Part shown: piece by piece, positions 8,998-18,700 of the stretch
Layout: each line of letters starts with the position of its first letter
Position numbering within the stretch: the first letter of the stretch is position 1
From: an uncultured bacterium
GTDB taxonomy: Bacteria > Hydrogenedentota > Hydrogenedentia > Hydrogenedentales > Hydrogenedentaceae
Direction of reading: 5' to 3'
DNA: 59,884 nucleotides
NCBI GenBank assembly: GCA_937124615.1
Contig: CAKZKR010000017.1
Span: forward strand, 1 to 59,884
Notes under the pieces: generated by a model
What the model was told of the DNA's origin: nothing
Database searches by the model: none
Seen by the model: the letters and a program-made list of their open reading frames with translations, nothing else
Made by a program: the position numbers and the translations under genes

Positions 8998-9843
8998 TTA
9001 GGGTAGATCGGGATACATCTTATCGATAGAAAGTTTTGCTTTTTCTGCTAATTCTGCGTTAAGTCCACCATAATGCCATGCGGGATTGTTTTCCATAAAA
9101 TCAACCCCTTTCCCTTTGACAGTATCGCATATAATCATAGAAGGCCCTTCTTTATATGCAAGTGCTCTGTCAATAGCATTACATATCTGGTGCATATCAT
9201 GTCCATTAATAACCTGTGTAAACCAACCAAAGGCTTCCCACTTTTTGTCAAGAGGTTCTAAACTCATAACAGATTCTGTGGGTCCATCAATCATCATGTG
9301 GTTGCGGTCTAAAAAACCGATGAGATTGCCGGTTTTATAATGATTGGCGGCCATAGCAGATTCCCAAATGGAACCTTCGTTGCATTCACCGTCTCCAACC
9401 ACCGCATATATTTTCCAATCTTTTTTTAATACGCGGGCTCCTAAAGCCATACCTAATGCTTGGGAAAGTCCATGTCCCATAGAGCCTGTAGAGGCCTCGA
9501 CACCGGTAGCTTTTTTGGAGTCTAAATGCATACCAAAAGCAGAACCAAATTGATTAAATTCTTTTAATAATTCGAAGTCAAAATAGCCGCGATTGGCGAG
9601 AATCACAGCATGTCCTACTCCACCATGTCCTTTACTTAATACCAGGCGGTCTCGTTCCTCCCACGATGGATTTTTAGGATCAATCCGCATATATTTCCAA
9701 TACAGAACTACCATAAAATCTACCATGCTCAAGGACCCACCGATATGGCTTCCGCCGGACCAATGAGTAACATCTACAATGTCTTTTCTTATCTTTTTTG
9801 CAATGGTCCTTAATTCTTTGTGTTCTTGTTCTGATAAGGGCAT
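8998..9843 (-). CDS. Transketolase, N-terminal (ThDP-binding) subunit
   Basis: This 281-residue protein carries the diphosphate-binding half of a split transketolase. SKGHGGVGHA lies near residues 70-79. The thiamine-diphosphate motif begins with GDGECNEGSIWESA near 150 and ends at the Asn of LDRNHM. The partner subunit follows 34 bases downstream on the same strand. AGGAG precedes the ATG. Together they form one active enzyme; the acceptor and donor are not evident. The neighbouring aminotransferase suggests that the product ketone or aldehyde is then aminated. Confidence 0.88.
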   Translation of the reverse strand: MPLSEQEHKELRTIAKKIRKDIVDVTHWSGGSHIGGSLSMVDFMVVLYWKYMRIDPKNPSWEERDRLVLSKGHGGVGHAVILANRGYFDFELLKEFNQFGSAFGMHLDSKKATGVEASTGSMGHGLSQALGMALGARVLKKDWKIYAVVGDGECNEGSIWESAMAANHYKTGNLIGFLDRNHMMIDGPTESVMSLEPLDKKWEAFGWFTQVINGHDMHQICNAIDRALAYKEGPSMIICDTVKGKGVDFMENNPAWHYGGLNAELAEKAKLSIDKMYPDLP

Positions 9844-9867
9844 AATGGATACTCCTATACGAATCTT

Positions 9868-11106
9868 TTATGTAGATGACTTTAAGGCTTTGAATGCTTC
9901 TTCACAAATTTCCCATGTTTTTTGGATATCGGCTTCTGTGTGGGCCATGGATAGGAACCAGTTATGGTGAGATGTGAAAAAAGCCCCTCGCTTTGTACAT
10001 TCTGCACACCACCTTTGATGAAGTTGTAAACTGGGATCATCAGTAATCCGATAGTATGCCATGGAAGGATGTCCTGTAATTTTCATGTTAAATCCGTAGT
10101 CTTTGGCTATTTTGATTAAACCTTCGTTAAATTTGTTTCCCAATTTTTCGAAATATTCCGGAGCATTCAATCGTTTTAGTTCTTGAAGATTGGCTATCGC
10201 AGCGGACATATACGCAGAAGAATACCAATAACTGCCTGTATGAAATACTTTTGAAGCGGAAACTTTTAATTCTTCTTTTCCAACAAGGGCCGATATAGGG
10301 TAGCCATTTGCTATGGCTTTGCAAAAACATATTAGGTCCGGTTTAAATTTAAAATATTCATTAGAACCACCTAAATGGAGTCGGAAGCCCGCACGGACAT
10401 CATCACATATCAGAACGGCTCCATGTTTTTTCAATAGTTTTTGGACACCATCCCAGTAACCTTCTGCGGGATATTCATTATCTACAAATACAGGGTGATG
10501 ATAAGGAGAGGAAATGAAGCCTGCAACCTGCCCATAATTTTCTTCCAGTGCCTGTTCTAATGCTTTAAGGTCGTTCCATGGGATGCGGATAACATTTGCA
10601 ACATCTTCTTCTGTTACTCCTGGATGTCCAATTCCTTGCATCCATGGCGCAGTCCCATGATAGCCACCTTTGATGGCTATGATTTTCTTTTTACCTGTTT
10701 CTGCGCGAGCTATCATTACCGCATAGTTTGTTACATCCGCTCCGTTTTTTGCAAAAAACGCCCAATCGGCTACTGGGATTAGGTCTACTAAAAATTCCGC
10801 TAATTCAACCATTTTTGTGGAGGCAATGCTGTTAGCATCTGCCTGTTTAAGTTGATTTATAAATGCCTCATCGACTACCGAGTTATGATAACCCATTATC
10901 ATGGGCCCGTAGGCACACATATAGTCGATAAATTCGTTCCCGTCTACATCCCAGAATCTGCATCCATCTGCGCGGGTACTAAAAAAAGGGTATGCATTTG
11001 TGGGGACACAAGGAGCAGGACTGAAGTGTCCATAGACTCCACAAGGAATAACACGGGTTGCTCTCTCAAACCATTTTTGATTTTCGGAATAGTTGAAAAC
11101 CTGCAT
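9868..11106 (-). CDS. Class III PLP-dependent aminotransferase or aminomutase (glutamate-1-semialdehyde aminomutase-like)
   Basis: The 412-residue protein follows the class III aminotransferase pattern: a glycine-rich substrate loop (DVDGNEFIDYMCAYGP), GGYHG near residue 145, the cofactor-contacting acidic pair in LICDDVRAGF near 228-237, and the PLP lysine in ICFCKAIANGYP near 260. It most resembles the branch containing glutamate-1-semialdehyde 2,1-aminomutase. Its place between an SCP2-like gene and a split transketolase argues against a housekeeping haem role. It more likely installs or moves an amino group on a sugar-derived intermediate. AAAGGAG precedes the ATG. Gaps to its neighbours are 20 and 24 bases. 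Confidence 0.85.
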   Translation of the reverse strand: MQVFNYSENQKWFERATRVIPCGVYGHFSPAPCVPTNAYPFFSTRADGCRFWDVDGNEFIDYMCAYGPMIMGYHNSVVDEAFINQLKQADANSIASTKMVELAEFLVDLIPVADWAFFAKNGADVTNYAVMIARAETGKKKIIAIKGGYHGTAPWMQGIGHPGVTEEDVANVIRIPWNDLKALEQALEENYGQVAGFISSPYHHPVFVDNEYPAEGYWDGVQKLLKKHGAVLICDDVRAGFRLHLGGSNEYFKFKPDLICFCKAIANGYPISALVGKEELKVSASKVFHTGSYWYSSAYMSAAIANLQELKRLNAPEYFEKLGNKFNEGLIKIAKDYGFNMKITGHPSMAYYRITDDPSLQLHQRWCAECTKRGAFFTSHHNWFLSMAHTEADIQKTWEICEEAFKALKSST

Positions 11107-11126
11107 GAAATCTACTCCTTTATTAT

Positions 11127-11927
11127 TTAGGAAATATATTGTATAATGCGTCCTAAAACCAGTCCTACATTATCTATAATAGGGATAATCCCGGAAATAT
11201 AGATTTTTCCTAATCCTAAACCTGCAAATGTATCTAATTTATTTGTAAGTAAAAGTTCGGTGGTTTTGAGGTCCTTTAAAGTTAAAATGGAACTGACTGT
11301 TTGTCCTGAAAGTCGGTCTATGTATTTCCATTTTCCGTCTATAAACCCGAAATAAGATTCAAAGTTGATACTTTCAATACCAATCCTTAAAATGCCCTGA
11401 GGTGTTCCTGCAAGTATTTTTTTAGATACTTCTTCCTTTTCTGCAAGGACCTCAGCGGAGCGGAGAGCCGTTTTTAGTTGTAAGATTGCATATATTCTCT
11501 TTTCTTCTTCAGTGTAGTTTTGTGTCTCCTTTAGGTAATATTCTAATCGTTTGGTAAGAGCATCAAATTTTTTCTTAAGAAATGAAATTCGAGTAAAACC
11601 TTTTAATAAGAAAGGTAGTTTCCCTTGTTCAAAGACCTGAACTGCATGGGATGGGCTCATAAGAAGAATATGAATTGTAGGGGTTTCAATTTTTTTAGGT
11701 GAATATGTAATTTCACCGTTTTGTATTTTTAAAAATGCTTTTTCTCCATTTCGTAAAGAAAACAAAATCTTTTCATTTGCAGGTATGATTAATTCTTTTG
11801 CGGGTTTATCCAGTTGAACAAGGTCAACAAGTGATGGTAACACAGCTTTCAGATATAAAGATGATTTGATATTGTCTTGAGTGTTACCTTGCTCGGTCTT
11901 GCAAAGAGGACAGGATAAATTTCCCAT
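11127..11927 (-). CDS. SCP2-like protein with N-terminal CxxC, copy A
   Basis: This 266-residue protein is the first gene of the transketolase/aminotransferase operon. The N-terminus has a CPLC pair (MGNLSCPLCKTEQ), possibly half of a metal or redox site. The next part resembles copy B at 7168-7947: a KAVLPSLVDL helix, a beta-rich region and the element QGKLPFLLKGF followed by a basic helical segment. A C-terminal domain of about 110 residues follows. I infer an SCP2-type lipid-binding fold and common descent with copy B. It could present a lipid substrate to the neighbouring enzymes. RBS AAGGG precedes the ATG. Confidence 0.5.
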   Translation of the reverse strand: MGNLSCPLCKTEQGNTQDNIKSSLYLKAVLPSLVDLVQLDKPAKELIIPANEKILFSLRNGEKAFLKIQNGEITYSPKKIETPTIHILLMSPSHAVQVFEQGKLPFLLKGFTRISFLKKKFDALTKRLEYYLKETQNYTEEEKRIYAILQLKTALRSAEVLAEKEEVSKKILAGTPQGILRIGIESINFESYFGFIDGKWKYIDRLSGQTVSSILTLKDLKTTELLLTNKLDTFAGLGLGKIYISGIIPIIDNVGLVLGRIIQYIS

Positions 11928-12018
11928 AACTCAAACCCTTTAATCGTTTTTATTGAATTTTAAATTCAGAAATAATATTACAAAAATGGTTACCCTTTTA
12001 CAAATTCTCGTTTATCTA

Positions 12019-12645
12019 TTATTCAGAGATTTTACTATTGATTGAGTTTTGATTTTCTTTGAATCGTACAGTGCTTCTGTACTCGGGATGTTTGGGTAAA
12101 AACTGATTATATGTTTCACGAATAATCTTTAAATCTTCTTCAATATTTCCTGTTGGTACTACAGCTACCCCAGAATTTCCCACTCGCTTTGTTTTATAAT
12201 CCCAGAAACCAAGCACGATAGGTACTTTTGCGTGATATGCAATATGGTAGAAACCACTTTTCCAGTGGTCACTGAATTTTCGAGTTCCTTCGGGGGCTAT
12301 TGCAAGGACGACCTGTTCATTGTGATTAAAAAGTTCTAAAGCCTGTTCTACAAAGCGATGGGGTGTAGAACGATCTACCGGAATTCCACCTATTTTTTTA
12401 AAGAACCAACCAAAAATACCTTTAAATAAACTACCTTTTCCTAACCAGTTTCCCCTAACTCTTAATGCAAAACTACATAAAATTCCTACCAGTCCATCCC
12501 AATTTGATGTATGAGGGGCAAAAATCACAACATATTTTGGGAAAGGGGGAGGAGGGCCCTGAACTTTCCAACCTAATAATCTCAATATCAATGTCGCACC
12601 GGTTCCTAATAGAAAATTTACTTTTCCTGCTCTTGCTTTTATCAT
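12019..12645 (-). CDS. PlsC-type lysophospholipid/polyol acyltransferase
   Basis: The 208-residue protein has the acyltransferase H-x4-D motif as HTSNWD near residues 44-49 and the phosphate-binding EGTRK block in IAPEGTRK near 119. It transfers a fatty acyl group from acyl-ACP or acyl-CoA to a hydroxyl of a glycerophosphate or related acceptor, at the inner membrane. The short form with HTSNWDG resembles stand-alone members rather than the classical housekeeping enzyme. It lies 91 bases upstream of the SCP2/aminotransferase/transketolase operon on the same strand and may act on its product. RBS AGAGGTG precedes the ATG. Confidence 0.85.
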   Translation of the reverse strand: MIKARAGKVNFLLGTGATLILRLLGWKVQGPPPPFPKYVVIFAPHTSNWDGLVGILCSFALRVRGNWLGKGSLFKGIFGWFFKKIGGIPVDRSTPHRFVEQALELFNHNEQVVLAIAPEGTRKFSDHWKSGFYHIAYHAKVPIVLGFWDYKTKRVGNSGVAVVPTGNIEEDLKIIRETYNQFLPKHPEYRSTVRFKENQNSINSKISE

Positions 12646-12774
12646 AAAGTAAACACCTCTAAATAAGATAGTTTAATATCTAACAGTTATATTATAAACA
12701 ATAATGTTTACCCTATTTCAAAAAAGAAAAACACTAATGGGTTGTGTAGATTAGGATATTAAAGAATGTGTGTT

Positions 12775-15700
12775 TTATTTATTTTGAAATAGTCTCAGAA
12801 TATTACAAAAGAAACTCGGCAATTGATTTTTTGAAGGGGGAATTGTGATGAACCCCATTTCGGAATTACTGAATTCACCGACACAATTTTCATTTGCTCT
12901 TGAAAGGACCCAATAGTATTTTGTTATTTTGAGTTCCTGGGGATTACATATTTCATTACAGTTTCTTGAACAACCACAGTTTGTCTTTTTCTGTTCCTGA
13001 GGTTCTACTTCTATTACATCCTCGTAGTGAAGATTACTTGTCCAGGAAGAAATAGGGATGGCAGATGCAAGGTCGTTTTCATCACTACGGTATACACGGT
13101 ATTCATGAGCACCTATGGAGGCGTTCCATGTAATGATAATACGGTCGGAATAAATACCATCTGTTGCTGAAATCCCTGATGGAGGAGCCGGTTTATTACA
13201 AGTTACAGTAACTTTGTGTCTTACAGGTTTACTATCTGTTTCCTTGTCATTTACAACAAGTTCAAATTCATAAATTCCTTCTATATCCGGAATAAAATCG
13301 ATAATTTTTTCAGTAGTATTTATTATTGATACTGAACTTCCGGATGGGATTGAGACTATGCTCCATTTGTAAAGCAATTCAATTATATCTTTATCAGAAT
13401 CATAACTTTCAGACCCATCCAAAGTTATTTTGTCCTCTATAAATCCGGAGATAGGACCTCTTATAAGAGCTGTTGGGTGATTATTAATACATGTAATTTG
13501 GAAATTTACTGTATTGCTCCGTAGAAAGCCATCATTGACTATAAGCGTTCCCTGATAAAATCCTTTTTTATCTATATTTATGGTGACAATGGGTTGGTCT
13601 GCATTTTGGATAATGGTCTCACTACCTTCAGGTTTTGACAACAGGATCCATTCGTAGTAGATGGGGGTATTATCTGTATCATAACTATTAGACCCATCGA
13701 GTGTGACTGTATTCCCTACATATACTTGGAATTCGTTTTGTTCTATTTGTGCAATAGGTGGACTGTTGGTAGTACTTATCCTGATTACTGTGGGTTTGCT
13801 GAATAGTTTTCCATCAGAGACTATTAATTGTATTTCATAATTACCCTCTATATCGGGGATAAAGTATGGATGGAAAGAATCGGAATTAAAAAGTTCCGCT
13901 TGACTTCCAACAGGGATTGATTTGAATGACCATATATAGGATAACTCATCGTTATTGGGGTCGTAACTAAGACTTGCATCAAGATAACATTTTGTTCCCA
14001 CAATAGCAATTTTATCTTGTTCCAGTACTGCAATAGGAGCAACATTTCCTGTCGATAAAGAGATGCTCGAAATATCGGATGATGTTTTTCCATCGTTAAC
14101 CTGAAGTTCTACTATGTATGTTCCCTCAGTATCAATAAACAATTGTGTTGTAGAACCCGTTAGAGAACTTAGTGTAGAACGACTTCCATTTGGACGGAAA
14201 TATAGTTGCCATTGGTATGTAATGATATCGTTATCAGGGTCATAACTACCTGTTCCGTCTATCGTTATTTTATCGCCTACCTTTATGATTTGAGGTGCAG
14301 AAATTATTGCTATCGGTGGCACATTTAGAGTTCTAAGGAGAATTTCTTCTCGAGAGGTGGATGAATAGGGATCGGATACGAGAAGTTCAATGGAATAGTA
14401 TCCTGGTAAATCGGGTGTAAAAGAGCAAATGGGTTCATCAGAATTATTTATTTCTACTTTGCTAAGTTTTGGTTTAGAGAGCAGTTTCCAGACAAAATAG
14501 AGCTCGTCCCCATCAGGGTCATAACTTGGGGACGCATCTAAAGTTATTGGAGAACCCACCACAAGATACTCTTCCGATAATACAGTTATAATTGGCGCAC
14601 GGTTCTGTGTAGTAATTGTTGTTGTAACGGGATTACTCCAGGTGGTTCCATCAAATATCTGAAGTTGTATTTTGTATTCACCATGACGGTCGGGAATGAA
14701 CCGAGTTGTAATGTCTGTCGGATTGGATAAATTTGAAAAACTTCCCTGAGGTTTTTCGGTTATTACCCATTGATATTCGATAAGGGGATCTCTGTCAGGA
14801 TCATAACTTTTTTCCGCTGATAGCAATACATTTGTTCCTATGTAACATTGTGTTTCAGACTCAATAACGGCGATAGGACGTTGGTTAGAAATTTCCACAG
14901 TAATTCCACAAGATACCATAGATTCCCAGAAGTCTGATATCGTAATTTGAATTTCGTAAGTTCCTTTGCTGTCTGGGATAAATGTAAACTCTGTCCCAGT
15001 AGAACTTACGGAACCTATGATACTTACAGATGGTTTTTTAATAATTTCCCAATAATATGTAAGGGAGTCATTTTCAGGATCATAGTTTTCAGGTAATTGT
15101 AGTGAAACGGCTTGCCCCACAAAACCTGTAACTGTCTCTTCGGGACATTGTATTACAGGGGGACTGTTTGTTGCTATTATTTCTGATGTTATGGTGCTGC
15201 TGGATTCAAAACCGTCGTTAATTTGAAGACTGACCTTATAATTTCCAGGGGCATCTGTTGTTAATCCAGCAATATTTCTTTGAATAAGATAAATTTTAGA
15301 ACTGCTTATTAAAGGACGGGAGAGAAGTTCCCAATGATAGATAAGTGGATCATTGTCTAAATCAAAACTCTGTGTGGCATCGAAAATAACAGTTTTTCCA
15401 TGAGAAATTTCGATAGTATTTGGGGTCAAAACTGCTTGGGGTTTTCTGTTAATGCATTGTATAGAAAATGTTTTGTCTGTTTTTTCGTATGAATCTGATA
15501 CTTCAAGTTTTAAAGTATATGTACCTCGTTTGTCTGCTATAAAATTTGTTTCAGATTGTGTTATAGAGGCAAGAGATGTATTACTTCCATTGGGTATCGA
15601 AAGAAGTTGCCATTTGTAGGATAGGCTGTCGTTATCAATATCGTAAGTGTTTGACGCAGAAATGGAAACATCTGCATTCAGAAAAATCGTCGGTGGATAG

Positions 15701-18700
15701 TTGATGAGAATCTCAGGTAGATGGTTATATACATCTAATTGCCAGGATGAAAATGAATTTTCAAAACCATCTGAAATGTATAATATAAATTCATATTTAC
15801 CTAATAGATCTGGTACGATTGTTACAACTTTATTCAAAACCCCTTGAAGAGATGTTCGACTTCCATCCGGTTTTGTGTTTAGTTTCCAGAGGTATTCTAT
15901 AGTATCACCGTCAGGGTCTATTATTGATGAGGCATCTAATATAACAACATCACGAGGACGGGCTTTTTTAGGTCCATTAATTGTGATTTCAGGAAGTCGA
16001 TTTATTACTTCAATATTAACTGTGTCGGGTTCACTTTGAGCGAAACCATCGGAGACGGTTAATTGAGCGACATAAGTTCCAGGAAGGTCTGGGACTAAAA
16101 TGGGATTGGCTGTGTTTGCATTTCTTAAATTTACAAAACTGTCAAAAGGTTTGCTAATAAGACGCCATGAATAATTGATACGGTCACCGTCTGGGTCATA
16201 TGATGCAGAACCATCGAGAGTAATGGACAAGGGTCGGTATGTATTGAGTACATCTTCTCCTGCGTTGGCTACGGGAGGATGATTTTCTAATGATTCAGAT
16301 TGGAATTCAACGAAATAAGAGTCATAACCTTTTTTATCTACAAAATGTAATGAGGGTTTTGTTGTACTGTATTTACTATTTATCTTTGTAGGTTTGCTTA
16401 TCCAATAATTGGCTGTCGGAATAACGGTTGTATCTGTTCTCCGAATACGAATAATTACAGCATCTTCAGGAACATCTTCTGGGAAATTGGAATGGATATA
16501 GACATAGTCTTCTTGAATCGGGGAAGGTGTATAAGTAATGCCGTATTCTTTTGGAGAGTTAATTGTAGCAATCCATGTAGCGGTTAATGGAGCATAAACA
16601 CTTAAATTATTTCCATCAGGTAGATAGATATTATCTGGAATTCGCTGTTCATCCCAATCATCATTACTGAGTAAACCCGTAGTTATGGAAGAATCTTCCC
16701 CTATTACATCAATTGTGTGCAATAAATCATGGTGGTATTCTTTTGTTATAAGAGGTAATGGGGTTTCTTTTCTGTTCTTATATTTCCAATGAGATAAAAT
16801 CTGTTGTTTGCTTGAAAGAGGTGGAGATAGGAAGTAGCATAGATAGGAATCTGTTTTACCGTTTATCAGGGAGGGAGTACTATATGAGAGTTGTTGCTGT
16901 GCTGTTTCTCTACCATTTATTTCTGTTTTCAGTAAGGATAGGGGAGATATAGTTCCTGTTTCATGAAGGTATTGTATATCTTCCCATTCGAATTCTACAA
17001 TGTTATTGGTATTACCTAATGCAGTAACTTGAATGGCTAATGAGAGTATGGTTTCTTCAGGATTTTCTGCACTTGATGAAATCTGTAATTCATGAATTTG
17101 TGGGTAGAATTTATGTTCTGTCAATACAGGTTGTGTAAAAACTTTAATGGGTAATGGGGGAGATGAGATATCCCATGTTTTTTGAGAGGATGTAATATGA
17201 ATTTTTGCTATTAATTCTATTTCAGATATAAAGGTTTCCCAAAATTCGGGTAGAGGATAAATAAACCATTGTTTTTTACCAGGATTGCTTTTGGGTGGTG
17301 GTTCTGCTTCTAAATCGGAGTTTTCAAAGATTTTAAAGAAATGGGTAATATCCCCATGATATTCTTTCTCTTGAATCTGCCATTGAATATCCATTTGCTC
17401 ATAGATGTCTGTATTAAGATCTACTGTTGCTGTGACGGGTAAAACTTCTCCTGTTGAGAGGGTTGTTTGTGATGTTGAATATGAAAGAACAGGTATGTTC
17501 GTACTTGTTTGTGTATTGGGTAGTGTTATTTGGATGTTTATTGGAGTAATGACTGTTTCAGGTTCGGTTTCATTTATTTTGAACAAATCACCATAAATGG
17601 GAGTATAGTCTGGGCATAAGGCTTCTGTATTCCAAAGGGGTATAACTCTGTATTGAGGTAAGTTAGAATCATCACTATACCCTGAAAAAGTGATACCCGT
17701 TAGGTGTGGTGCGGTACATAATAAACTTAAATCAGAAGATTCAATAATTTCTGTGAGTAATGGAATATCAATAGAAGAATGGGGTTCCAGGGTTCCTAAG
17801 TATTCTACTGGGTAATATATTTTAAATAAATCGGCTTGAAATGGGTGTAGATAGATGTCGTATAAAGGTTTTTCTCCCTGGTTGCTGATTGATATTTTTG
17901 AATAAAATTTTGGTTGATTTAAGTAGAGAGGAATATAACTTGGGGATATTGTTAATTTGGTGTTTATATTAGATTCAAGAGATGATATGTTGTCTATTGA
18001 TATAAGAGATGGTGTTGAATCTTCATTGACAGAATAGGACCAGAACTGTTCCGACAGGAAGGGTTCTAAGTAGATATTTAAAGTTTTGGAGTTGTTTTTT
18101 AAATTGGAAACAAAATATGTTTTACTTTCAAATCCTTTACTTAGTATGACTATAGAAAAAGGAGGTTCTGGTGGATTTGTTATTTCGACTTTGCCCCTTT
18201 CATCTATGTCGGATGAATAAAGTATTCCGTTCTCATTGACGATGAAAGCAGTAGCCGTGTCGATGGGTTCTTTTGTATATTTGTTGGAGATGTTTATTGT
18301 TATGTGTTTTGTTATATTCGGGAGAATTTTGATAGGGACTGTTTTGTTTATTCCCGATTGAAAATTTAGAGAGAGTGTAGTTTCTATAGTTTCAGGAATT
18401 TCAATCTGTGGAATATTAACTTGGAATGAAATAAAATATTTCTCTCCTGCTGGGATATTATGAATTATATTGGGTGTAACCAGATGAATATTTGGATTTT
18501 CAGGGTCGATATTTATCTGAGCCGGCCCCGAATCCTTTCCTCCCTGGTTTTCTACTTCTATTGAGATAAGTGTTGTTTCTCCTATAAGTAAAGGTAGTGT
18601 AATCTCTTCAGGGGTAACTGTGATTCTTGTCTGAAATAGTTTTGACTTTATATCATATTGAACAGTTGTATAAATTCCCGATGTGCTTTGTACTTGAAGT

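Noticed and set aside
9868-11106. Naming the aminotransferase hemL
   Set aside because: It resembles glutamate-1-semialdehyde aminomutase, but no haem gene is nearby and the operon suggests another substrate.
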